Assembly: GCA_018136815.1 (NCBI GenBank)
Contig: CM030939.1
Span: 3,031,419 to 3,095,418 of the forward strand
Direction of reading: 5' to 3'
DNA from: Isochrysis galbana
Lineage: Eukaryota; Haptophyta; Isochrysidales; Isochrysidaceae
DNA length: 64,000 bases
Positions within the stretch are counted from its first letter, which is position 1; each line of letters opens with the position of its first letter. The notes under the pieces are model-generated. The model was given only the letters and a program-made list of their open reading frames with translations, was not told the origin of the DNA and searched no databases. Of this stretch, positions 54,122 through 64,000 are shown in pieces. The position numbers and the translations under genes were made by a program.

Positions 54122-54672
54122 CTTACTTTCTACATATTCGCTCGCTGTAACCGCCGTTCGCAGTCGGCTCTTCCGTCGCATCGTCGCTCTCTCGTCAGCT
54201 TTCTCTTCCTTGTTTCCTTCATTCTGTGTCTTCCCCACCCAGCTGGGGAGAGATACGTTAGTGTAGGGGGATGTTGGCTGAAAGTTGAGTGTGCGTGTCT
54301 TGGCTTGCTGTCGGACTGGTCGGATTGGTATCCTGTCGGCCTCTGTCGCCCACGTTCGTCGCCCTAGTCGCTCCTCGCTCCCTCGTTCTCGCTCTCGCTT
54401 CTCGCTCCCTTCGTAACAAGCAATCTTACAACACCACTCAGACCAAACCGCCACTCGCACACTCGCACTCGCTACCGCTATGTCCGCCCCGTCGTCCCGC
54501 TCGCCCTCGCCACTGTCCGCCATCCACCTTCCCGCCATTGAGGTGGATCAGCCCGTCCAACCCGCCAATTCCCAGAACACCGTGCCTTCCGCCCGCCTAC
54601 CTTCCGTACCTTCCGGTTCCCTCTTTCCCATCCGTAACCTACAATCCGTCAATATTATTACGAGTTTTTTTA
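54122..54672 (+). mobile_element. MSxPSS-type element (D-prime), 3' part
   Basis: Continues the element from 53215. ATG at 54480 begins MSAPSSRSPSPLSAIHLPAI; the frame ends at 54689 after a sharp junction to a T-rich 3' end (AATATTATTACGAG plus T7, about 54655-54672). Only 50-60 codons of ORF1 remain. Confidence 0.6.
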
Positions 54673-56100
54673 CGTACAGTTCAATTTAAAAATTGCGTTG
54701 AAACGCCACCACACCGGCACACGCGCGCGTGCGACATATACACGCACACATGCTGGCCCACGGATGGATGCAAGTCGTCATGCACGAGATGTCCGGGGGG
54801 GCTGGCAGCAAGCAGCTCTTCTTGCACACTTTGGGATTTGGGGGCGGTCACATCACGTCACCGATGCGCCACCATACGGGCAGGCTTTGATCACAGACCT
54901 ATCCTCGTTCCGACAAGCAGGATTCCTCTCCGGAACTTCTAAATCCCAGCTTTCATAATCGTACATACACAGCGTTCAAGCAACCTGCACGTAAGCGGCA
55001 AGGCAGAGAACACGTGATAATCGAGGGCATGCGCGCAGCATACTTCAGCATACGTCATGCAGTCGAGACACTTTTATCATCCTCACGACGCCCTCTTCCG
55101 CCTCGTTCAAGCTTTCTATTGTCGGCTTTTGGTGATGGTTCCAACGGTTGAGAGGAATGAGTGGCATAAGAAATGTAAGTGTTCCAAGCTACCGCTACGC
55201 CATTTGCAAATAAAACCTGTGATCGGGGGGCACACGCCCTTGTAGGTGATTCAATAAAGCGACGATCAAAGGTATGATTGAGGCCGAATGTTTCACTCGA
55301 GACCTGGGCGGCTTCCCTCGGCATTGTTTGCCATGCCATACACCCCTGGTCTTACAAGTGAGCATTGCCCAATTGTTGATTACCTCGACTCGTATTGGCC
55401 GTCGAATGTACGAGGCGTTCATGTGATGTATGGCCGGAGATGTGACACCCACTCTCACCCCGTTCAGATTTTTACCTGGAAATGCGGTGGTACAACTGCG
55501 AAGTTGACGAGCTGCGCAGGAATCCAAAGTTTCCAGTTTGCAAGAACAGTTGGCCACCAAGTTGCCTGGGTTTGACGTAGGGGCGTCTCGGCACCTGTGC
55601 ATGGGTGGATTTTGACAACTGTGACGAAGGGCATTCACATCAAGATCGAGGACATGCAGTATGGCACACACGCAGAGATTATGAACTGTGCGGTTAAACA
55701 CTTGCATGAAAACGAGCGTTCGTCAAATCTTGCTTCATCTTGCAGCCCTTTGTATGCAAACCAAGAGCCAAAAGGAGACAAGCACGGTGAGGGAATACCT
55801 TCGAGCGTCAACAATGAAGTTAAGAAGAGCGGGATGAAGGCGGGCGCGAAGAAAAGTTGGTCCAGTACAAGACGCTGCGCGATTGATGCCGGAGAGGTGC
55901 CTGGGACTATTCGATAAAGCGCTGAGTACCTACAAGGGGAAGCACACGTATGTGCAACAAGTAGAAAAGCCGCAACAGTACAAACCACGCAAGCCTACGA
56001 GCTCCGCTCCAAAAGCCTATGCCGGAATCAAGACTTGCGAATACTGCTCTCAACATCAAGAAGCTCCGAAATGAGTGAGCCATCCAGTGGCGACGTCGCA
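54673..56100. other. Unassigned region, possible decayed gene
   Basis: No intact gene. Plus-strand fragments in several frames look protein-like (YIYEAFM-like stretch near 55410; FDVGASRHLCMGGF, EGHSHQDRGHAVWHT around 55580-55680), but stops and frame changes interrupt them, and splice sites could not be chosen. It may be a host pseudogene. Confidence 0.25.
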
Positions 56101-56999
56101 CCAAGTATGCAAAATCGGTCCGACAAGAAAACCGCCTAGAGCAGCAAATATGGCCAGCCGGCGCATCTCTGGGACCTCGCGCTTCTCAATCAAAACCTGA
56201 CAGGCAAAGGTATGACAATGGCAAGAGTAGGAAAGAGATGTACACAACTGAACCGAAACTATGATCTCAGTTCGTAGTCAAAAGCAGCCATAGGACGCAA
56301 CGTCAAAGGGTATTGCATGGTGAGCAAGTGAAATCTCGCTGAATGGAACGGCAAGTGCGGCCTTTCCACTCAGGACTGAGTCCAGAGTCAAAGTGTGCAG
56401 AGCACCGCGGTGTGCAGCGAGTGGGCAGAAATACGTGCTTCTGCGCGTGGGGACAATGGCTCGCCTGGCAGGTACAGTCTCCCACTCCCGAGATGAAGGC
56501 GGAGGTGGTGGCCTGCGGGGCGACGCGGCACACGCGCCGTGCATGGAGCAGTCGGATAAAGTACACCTTTCGTCGCGCGGAGCAAGTAGGGAGTTTGGAC
56601 CGTCCACCAATCACCAGATGCGGGCGCGTCCAGGCTCGCTTCCCCGGCCCCCCGTTCCCCTGCTAGGTCTATCGCTCTCCCTCTCTCCCTCGGTTTCTCT
56701 CTCCTTCCTTTTATCGCTCCCTCCATCCATCCATCCCTCCTTTCCCCCACCCACCCACACCTTCTCACCTTTGTGCGGAGAGGCTGTTGGTGGAGGAGGC
56801 GAGTATATACCGAAAGTGGACGGAGCATCGGACGTCGCCTTCAGTGCAGAGGGAGGGACAGAGGGAGCCCCGCCGAGCCGCTTCTGCGGCAGAGGCAGAG
56901 CGGAGCCGTCGGGCGACTGGGCTTCCGCTCCTCGGAGGGAGCGGCCCGCCGGGGGGCGCGCGAAACCAGGGCCCTCACAAACAAGCCCAGGTATCTAGG
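56101..56999. other. Intergenic, low complexity
   Basis: Pyrimidine-rich 56660-56770 with (CCAT)n-like repeats. Long frames have no protein character. Confidence 0.35.
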
Positions 57000-57181
57000 G
57001 TACAGGCGTTAGAAATTGTAGTCTTGTAAGAGGTCTTGTTGGCTAGCATCCCTAGCCACATACACCGGACGAGCCATGCACCAACCGCGCACACCCCCAT
57101 CGCGGGGTAGGGGCTCCGTTGCCGATGAGGCACGGTCCCTCAGCACTAGGATTAAACCAGGACAACAAGAAAACTCTGACA
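57000..57181 (-). repeat. Probable copia LTR (3' LTR)
   Basis: On the minus strand, downstream of the copia pol fragment, a purine tract GATGGGGGAG is followed by TGTCAGAG at 57181, the layout of polypurine tract plus LTR start. The far end is not certain (about 57000). No second LTR was found, so the call depends on this arrangement. Confidence 0.4.
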
Positions 57182-57410
57182 CTCCCCCATCGCCAAAGGC
57201 GAATCCCTATTTCCCATCCGACGTCATTCCCAATGAAAGATACAAGCATACGTCAGGACTGAATCGAGCTCAAGCGAGATGACGCATAGGCCGACGAAGG
57301 ATTCTCATTAGGCCGATAAAGGCGTAATGGCTCCACTACGGCATGAGGCCTGTCAACTCTAAGAGAGTTTGCAGGTTGACCGGTGGGACATGCGGAAGTG
57401 CGACAAGTCG

Positions 57411-58690
57411 CTAAAATGAAAATGATCCGAGCGACTTGTTGCGGAACGAAACGAACTTTCCCTTTTCTAGAGCCTTAGTCATCATGTCGGCAATTTGGTT
57501 GTTGGTTGTTGGTCGACAGCCACGAAGGAGTAGAGATAAGATCGAGAAATTGCTTGCGGCCAAACCAAAGCCAATTTTCGTAGTGACGAGTGCGAGCCGT
57601 AACACCAGGGTTCTTGATCGAAGCGATTGTGGCTGAGCGCGGCTGAGTTGTCGCAATGGATAGCAACCGGAAGAGAGTAGTCCGCTTCGAGAAACTCTAG
57701 AACGTTAAGAACGAACCTTAGGTCCTTGGCTCCATTAGTATATGCAGCGATTTCGGCTTCGGCAGAGGATTGTGGAATTATCTTCAGTTTGCGTGCCGAA
57801 TATGAGACCGCCGCTCCGCAGTACATGATGATGTGACCCGAGAAAGGGTTAGGGGAGGAACCCCAAGATGCGTCTGAGTAGACTTCAATGGTGGGTGCGG
57901 AGCCTCTGTAAGTTAGCGACAGCGATTTGGTGTTGTGTAGGTATGAAAGAACGGCTAGCGCATGCTCGAAGTTCTTGGGGCTTGGATCTTGCATGAACTG
58001 ACAGAGAAAGCTTGAGGCGTAAGCAACATCGGGCCTTGTGCAATTTGCTATCCAGAGCAGGCATCCCATTATAGCTAGATAGGGCTTGTCCCTCATGATG
58101 GCGCGCTCTTCATCAGATGTGGCACCTTTCATTTTCATGAAGGTATCTATGTCGGTTGAACGAATTGGAACGGTGTATGGTTTGCTCGAGCCGCGCAGGA
58201 ACTTGGTCGCCGTGTTGACAATGTAGTGTTCTTGGCTGACGCGAAGAGTTTTAGCGGTCACATCTCGCGAGAGTAGCATCCCACAAAACAATGAGGGCGC
58301 CTTGGGAGCGCTGCACGCGAACCTTGCGGTATACCTTGAAAGGAATGTGCGGACTTGCTCGGTAGCCGATTTGTTGTCGCGAGGAAAGCCAATGAGCAAG
58401 TTATCGACGTACAGTCCAATCTTGATTAATATCCCATCTAGGGATCGTTTGAAAAGATCAGGCTCGGCGACACATCGCTTGAACCCGAGAGAGACGAGAT
58501 GGTCGGCATTCGACTTCATGAATAGGTGGCCGGCTTGCTTGGTCCCTTCGAGTGGGCGAGTAAGCTTACATGCGGCATACCCTTCTTGTTCGAAGCCGTG
58601 GGGTTGCTCAACGTATAGATCAAGATTGGGGTCCATGTCACCTTGAGTGAACGCTTTGGTGACCCCTGTGTGTTTTGACGATGCTCCGTC
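57411..58690 (-). pseudogene. Ty1/copia pol remnant: reverse transcriptase and RNase H
   Basis: The minus-strand frame 58660-57560 carries the copia motifs VTKAFTQGDMDPNLDLYVEQ, PHGFEQEGY, GLYVDNLLI, IANCTRPDVAYA, YSDASWG, QSSAEAEI and HCDNSAALSHN. The active-site motif normally YVDD is YVDN. After 57600 the end of RNase H is spread over three frames (NPGVTARTRHYENW, then NQIADMMTKALEKGKF), so at least two frameshifts are present. Gag, protease and integrase are missing; on the 5' side the fragment breaks at about 58690 into a minisatellite frame. Dead element. Confidence 0.85.
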
Positions 58691-59312
58691 GGTCCATCCT
58701 ATCTTTGCCCTTTTGGTTCACGTTTGAGCTGCCCGCTTGGGTCACGATGAAGTGGTCCGGTGGGTAGTGGCCCCCCGTATCCATGTGGTCGTGGCCCCCG
58801 TATGATAGGGTGTCCATTGCCACCGTACCTTGGCCCCCCGTACCTTGGCCCAGGCTACCGGATTGGCCCCCGTGTGGTTGAATGTCCATGTGGTCCACCG
58901 TACCTTGGCTTTGGCCCCCGTATGATTGGGTGTCCATTGCCACCAGGCTACCGGATTGGCCCCCGTGTGGTTGGATGTCCATGTGGTCCACCGTACCTTG
59001 GCTTTGGCCCCCGTATGATTGGGTGTCCATTGCCACCAGGCTACCGGATTGGCCCCCGTGTGGTTGGATGTCCATGTGGTCCACCGTACCTTGGCCCAGG
59101 CTATCCATTGGACTCTTAATGGCCATTGGCCAACTGCCCTGTGTTTGGTAGACGTCTGAGCTACGGTCCTCTTGGCCCAGGCTACCTTCGGTCACGTTTG
59201 AGCTACTGCCCGGTGGGCCCACCGCGACCAAAGTGCCAGGACCGGCGGCGGCGGCGGATACTAGCATGGGGGGGTTTAAGTCACCAGGCTTGCCGCCATT
59301 GTATAGGAACAC
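58690..59312 (-). repeat. Minisatellite-containing frame beside the copia fragment
   Basis: A 93-base unit encoding SGSLVAMDTQSYGGQSQGTV and flanks is repeated about two and a half times between 58780 and 59100, with shorter variants of the GGQ units beyond. The enclosing minus-strand open frame starts MFLYNGGKPGDLNPP at 59312 and has no recognisable domain. It may be a linker region of a copia polyprotein or an unrelated repetitive protein. Confidence 0.45.
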
Positions 59313-59621
59313 ATAGACCGCCCATATGGCGTCTTGGGTTTTAAAACGGGTCGTTGAATCAGAGGTCGCGCATCACCGCCGCGATCGTCAGCCCCGCGCG
59401 CACCTCCCCCCCCCCCCCCAATCTCAATCATAATCCATCGCCTCTTCAAGCGCATGGGTCAAATCGCACTCGCCATCATAAATGTACCGTCTAGGCTGCA
59501 GCTTGCGCACAACTTGATGGCATGCCATGATGAGGCCAAGGCCGCTCGCGACGGCAAGCGCTCGCGTAGGTATCAAAGGCGACACGCCGCACGCGGATTG
59601 GCGTGCACGCGCTCCTATTCA

Positions 59622-62600
59622 CTACAGGTCCAAGCCTGAGTCTACACGGCCCCAGCGCGGCTTGGAGCTGGCGTAGAGGTGCGAGAAGTGAGGGGGGGAT
59701 GGCTTAAGGCTAGGCGTGGAGCTGCAACTCGTGCTCTCTGAGCCACCACCTTCGCAGCCAAAAGCATACTCATAGGCATACGCCCCGCCATGGTCATCGT
59801 CGTAATCGCCATGGTCCGTACCACATTCGCCGTAGCCGAAAAAGGGTGCTCCCCGGCCTCTACCAGGTGTGGTGTAACTATCGGGTCGTGAGAAGCCGAA
59901 TGACGAGATGTCGGCTCCTGCGTGTTGTGCAGGTTTGCCGTGGTGTACGCCCCCTCCCACCATCCCATCTGAAATGGGGCTGGCCACCACGCGTGCAAGG
60001 TCATATTTCTTGCGTGCTTCAACTGTTCCGATGGCTTCCCACGCCGCAGTGATACGAGTGAATACGGTGTTGGCGCGACGGCGAGACTCGGCGGATGCTT
60101 GATGTTTGTCCGGGTGCCAAGCGAGGCATTGCTGACGATACGCCCGCCGGATCTCTTCCGTATCCGCATGCGGAGAGACGCCGAGGACCTGCAAAAGGAG
60201 TGAAAGTCGTAGTACGCTTGTGTTCACCGGGAGCAAAGCGCCGAAATATTCCCGTGCGGCATAGGAGGGTCTCCGCTCTGCTCAAAAGCCATGATGGCTA
60301 CACACGGTCCGCTTTGCAAGCCGCCCTAGTCCCTCGTGGTGTAGCCCATAGGCAAGCTGCCACAATATGGGCTCGTGCAGCGACTGTGCGACCCCAGCCA
60401 TTGCGTGACCCTTACCTGATAGTGGCATGCTTCCCCAAGTTCAATTGCCTTGGACTCACACTCCTCCCAAGCGATGTTGGTTGGCTCCAATGCAATCAAA
60501 GCGCGATATGCTGACGCAGCCTATGGCGCGACGACGATGCCATGGACTTCAGGAGATGACAAGTCGCAGGACAGGTCAGACTTGGAGCGCTGTCGCCGGA
60601 TCAGTCTGGGTGCTGTTGGCCTCCCCCCTCCTTCTCCCCCCACGTACCAAATCTCCATTAGCGGCTGATTTCGACACAGCCGCTTGTGCCAGGCTGTCTC
60701 ACCTCTTTGAACTCAAGCAGCTCCATATGCGCCTCCGCTTGCAGCATGCGCGCGTTGGCATAGTTCGGATTTTGACTAAGCGCGCATTCCGCCTGGAACA
60801 AATTGGGTGAGCGCAGCCAGCAATCGGACATGGTGAGTTGCTAACGCATCGCCAAAGATCAAGGGGGTCTGAATTGGCGTGGCGTAAGAGGCGAGCAAGA
60901 GAGCAAGAGGGGCCTCGCGCACCTGCTCCAACGCAAGGCAGTGCCGGCCTTGCTTGATGGCAGCCCGTGCGCAATTGAAATGGAGCGTAGCCAAATCGAT
61001 CGGGTGGCACACTGCTGGGGTGCTTTCGACCATTCTAATTGCCTATTGGGACGAAGGCCACGCGATGGTAAAGTCTCTCGCCCTTGCCTTGTCGCACAGT
61101 GTCGGCGGGCGCACACAATACCAGTGCGCTTGCTACAGCACGGGTCGCTCTTGACGGACCTTAAGGTACTCGTCGGATGCACTTGCGAATTCTCCACGGC
61201 GGTAGAGTCCATTTGCGCGCTTAGCTGCATTGAGAAGCATCAGCTCGCCATCCTGCAGTGCTTCCAAAACTAGCATGGCGCCTCCATTTCCTGCCGCTTC
61301 CTCTTCGCATTGCTTCGCGACTTGCACTGCCGTCCGACCGCCTTGATCAGGGACATCAGGGTCAGCGCCGTGACGGAGGAGCGCCTGCACGATGCAAGTA
61401 AGAACAACTGACAATGGCTTTCATGATGCAAATTGTGCTCGAAATGCCGCTGCAAAGAGCCGGCCTTCTTGCTTAGGCCGATGCATCTTACACACGGAGC
61501 TCTATTGCCTGTGCCGCGCACCTCCACAACCTCCCTGGCGGCCTCGGGTCGAACAGAATTTGCGGGCCTTGCTGCTAAATGAAGCGGCGTGGCGCCGCCT
61601 TGATCTTGTGCATCTGGATTGGCTCCTGCCCGAAGAAGTGCTAAGACAACGGACGGGTTCGCTGCAGCGCATGCGATGTGCAACGCAGTCCGCGTTGAGT
61701 TTGGAATGGAGCTCGCGACCGCTGGCTCAGATGTTCCATGGATCTCATCCTTGCCGCCATTGGCCAGAGCCTCCTGCCCACTTTGTATTCCAATGGCCAC
61801 CGCCACGCTAGCCACCGCTCGAGGGGTGCACGTAGGCTTGTAGCCGACATCTGCACCTAGGAGCAGAAGCTCCTCAACAATCGATGTTGCGTCCTCACTG
61901 CCCGAGGCTGCTGCGGCTCGTAGCGCAGTCCCAAGAGACGCACCCAAGGTCGTAGGGGTTGACGACTCGGTACGTATGGCCTCATCGGTATCGAATTCCG
62001 CCCTAAGAAGCGATGTCTTGGGCAGAGTAGATCCGCCATCGTTAGCACTCGCGACAGACCCCGTGTTATCGGTTGAGTTGGCCAATGCGACCGCGGCCAA
62101 GGAGCGCTCGACCATCCGAGAGGCCACCGATGCTCCCATCGGACTGATTTACCCAGGCCAAGGGGTGTCGGCACAGTTAGATGGGGGCGTATTGAAGTTA
62201 TGCATTATTAGCGTGCAGGCGCGCGCCACGAACAACTAGAGGAGCCGCAATCGAGCGAATGCTGTGGAGTGGAATCTACATTCATGGCCTAGTGCAGGAG
62301 AGATGGCACGCACCTCAATATTCCACGCACCTCATCGATCGATCCTCGCGCCGCCGCATCAACTAACGCTGCCACAGAGTAACCAAACCAGACAGCTGCA
62401 GGGCCAAGGCCTTCCTGCGGATTAGCTCGCAGAAGCCCAGCAGCACGTGAGCCCGCGCCACCAACAACACTCGATCCTTTTGTGCGCGCATTGGACCGTG
62501 CGGCATTGCTGTTGGCTTCTGCGCCCGCTGCATACTCGAGAGCGGCAGCCAAGGCGAACCTCGTCACAAGAAGTTCACGCAAGAGCTCTGTAACAGCCGG

Positions 62601-63341
62601 CGCACGTTCGTTGCCCTCGGCGTCGCGCGCCTGGCGAAGAGCGGATGCCTCAGCGTCTGCGTAGGCGAGCGCGCGTTCCGACTGAGCTCTCGCCATGTGG
62701 GCATCATTCAGCTGCTCCTCCAGCCGAAGGCATCTGCGCAGGTGTGGGAGCAAGCCTCAGCTACGCCCAAATGAACTAACGGAATATGGAATGCAAGATC
62801 AGCAAGGTGAGACTCACTGCAGCTGCGACTGCATTCGCTCAATCTCGAGCTGCGAGACTCTCTGATTGAGCTCTTGGATCTGAATGGCCGTCTTGCGCCT
62901 CTCATGCTCCTGCGCCTCTTCCAGCTCAACCGCCACCTGAGGCGAGACGGTGTCGAGCTCGATTGAGACAGAAAATAAAATGCGAAGGGAACGGCAGTGA
63001 ACAGGAGCGGCTCAAGCAGACAGGTGATTGGCAGCATAGCTAACACAATTAGAAAGCTGAACGCAGTGTGTGCCCCATCCTCAACCCTGCCCCCCCCCCC
63101 CGGTTCGATGGGAGGGGCACGCTTTCACCCTCGCTTTCCAGCCCCATTCCTTCTTCCCCTGCTGCTGTTCAGCTCTAACTCCTATCTCCGCCCCCACCCC
63201 CCTGGCCCCCTCCCCCTTCCACTGACGGTTTCTTTCCCGCTCTCCTCTCCTCTCTCCCTCTACCGCTCATTCTCTCCACCAAGGGCGAATCACCTGCATC
63301 AGGCGCTGGGTAAGCAGCGACCGCCCATGGACCCCCGCCAT
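59622..63341 (-). CDS. Coiled-coil / ankyrin / TPR / J-domain co-chaperone (DNAJC7-like C-terminal half)
   Basis: Ten exons in consistent phase: 63341-63294, 62936-62818, 62733-62314, 62143-61531, 61384-61160, 61042-60923, 60792-60703, 60520-60416, 60275-60228 and 60188-59622 (784 aa). Residues 17-110 are a coiled coil (AQEHERRKTAIQIQELNQRV). Ankyrin repeats follow (STRTALHIACAAANPSVVLA, ALLRHGADPDVPDQGGRTAV). Three TPR-type units come next (ANGLYRRGEFASASDEYLKA, LHFNCARAAIKQGRHCLALE, NPNYANARMLQAEAHMELLE). The J domain has VLGVSPHADTEEIRRAYRQQ and the HPDKH motif, then a Gly-rich tail. TPR followed by J is the DNAJC7 arrangement; the ankyrin block is the addition. HPD indicates Hsp70 stimulation. 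The 39-nt last intron is a multiple of three without stops, so it may be retained. Confidence 0.8.
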
Positions 63342-64000
63342 GCCGCGCGCGCGCCTGCGCTCCCTCCCTCCCTCTTCTGCCGGTGACTCTCTCTCCTCTC
63401 TCCCCCTCTCCCCCCTCCCTCCCTCTTTCCCCCCGCTTCCCGCGCAAACATCTCCCCCACCCCTTCCCTTCTGTCCAGGAGCGGTGCTCCGCTTCTCTCA
63501 CCCTCTCTTCCCCCCTATTTTACTCTCTCTCCCCCTACCTCGCCCTTTCTTCTCCTCTCTCCCTCTACAAGAAATCTCTCCCCCCCCCATCGTCTCTCTT
63601 TCTGTCTCTCTGTCCTTCCAATATCCTCTCTTCTTGACTGCGCTCCGCTCAGCTTTACGTCTGATCCCTCTCTTCTTCTCTCCCAGAAAAGAGGCGGGTG
63701 GCAGGTGCCGGCCACTTGCTCCAAAAGTTGGTGATGTGATTCCATGTCCAGGGGTTTTACAAAACAACGCCGCCGCCCAGTCCCCCCTCTCCCCCCCGCC
63801 CCGAACACGAGCCGCTCTCGGTCGGCATCACCTCGCTTCCCCCCTCCCCCCCCCCCCCCCCCTTCCCTCCCCCCCTCTCTCCCTCTCTCCCAGCGCGCAA
63901 TCACATCTCCTCATCACCTCCCCCCCGCCCCCCCGGCCCCCGCGGCCCCAACATACCGTCTTCTCCCGCCCCGCCCCCGGCCGGCCGTCCCTTCTCCCCC
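63342..64000. other. CT/C-rich promoter-side region at window end
   Basis: Strongly pyrimidine-rich with C runs (63849-63862) and (CT)n. It is upstream of the J-domain gene. No gene supported. Confidence 0.4.

Noticed and set aside
58760..59119. Plus-strand Gly/Pro/Tyr-rich repeat protein
   Set aside because: Antisense of the minisatellite; repeats give open frames on both strands.
59622..60236. Stand-alone J-domain protein starting MLPVNTSV
   Set aside because: The start lies inside the 39-nt intron; TPR exons upstream join in phase, giving a larger protein.

Overview
The window reads as nuclear DNA of a unicellular eukaryote. Genes are interrupted by short GT-AG introns of about 40-360 bases, untranslated regions are GC- and CT-rich with long homopolymer runs, and about a third of the sequence is retroelement debris. 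An axonemal dynein light-chain-domain protein suggests a lineage with cilia or flagella, most likely a protist or alga. I could not place the lineage more precisely. No tRNA, rRNA, CRISPR array or prokaryotic operon was seen.

Host genes with supportable models, left to right: a secreted saposin/canopy-like Cys-rich protein (1240-2010, +); an axonemal p28-domain coiled-coil protein (8128-9775, -, 2 exons); a histidine phosphatase (11459-12420, -, 3 exons); an unassigned membrane-anchored protein (13646-15524, +, 5 exons); a UPF0060/YnfA small membrane protein (16916-17314, -); a divergent Rab-like GTPase (18416-19114, +); origin recognition complex subunit 3 (21476-24153, -, 2 exons); an acidic/basic protein of unknown function (27636-28325, -); a Sec14/CRAL-TRIO protein (30029-31124, +, 4 exons); a 9-exon DUF1769 / PH-like / DUF547 protein (35533-40437, -); a membrane RING-H2 ubiquitin ligase (44385-45707, +); an N-myristoylation-type ankyrin protein (50275-51710, +, 5 exons); and a coiled-coil / ankyrin / TPR / J-domain co-chaperone (59622-63341, -, 10 exons). 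They do not form one pathway; the themes are lipid/membrane, chaperone/ubiquitin, cilia and DNA replication.

Between them lies a dense set of non-LTR retrotransposons and short derivatives. Recurring features are: (i) a 5' end carrying a small perfect hairpin (7-9 bp stem, usually 4-nt loop) just before the ORF1 ATG; (ii) an ORF1 that usually begins MERA or MSxPSS; (iii) ORF2 remnants with an apurinic-type endonuclease end, a reverse transcriptase and a C-terminal C-x2-C...H...C knuckle; and (iv) a 3' end of the form ATTAAGAA followed by a run of T, not A. Five insertions can be delimited by exact target-site duplications of 13-22 bp: 2729-6742, 33205-34906, 34111-34859, 46336-47116 and 53216-54099. 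Four of these five sit inside other elements. Most copies keep both termini but lack different internal blocks, so they look like LINE-derived non-autonomous elements. A decayed Ty1/copia fragment with a probable LTR lies at about 57000-58690.

The most promising undescribed system is this retroelement group, with its terminal hairpins, T tails and internally deleted derivatives. The most unusual host genes are the DUF1769-PH-DUF547 and coil-ankyrin-TPR-J proteins. All exon models come from reading frames and splice consensus only; no search or transcript was available.
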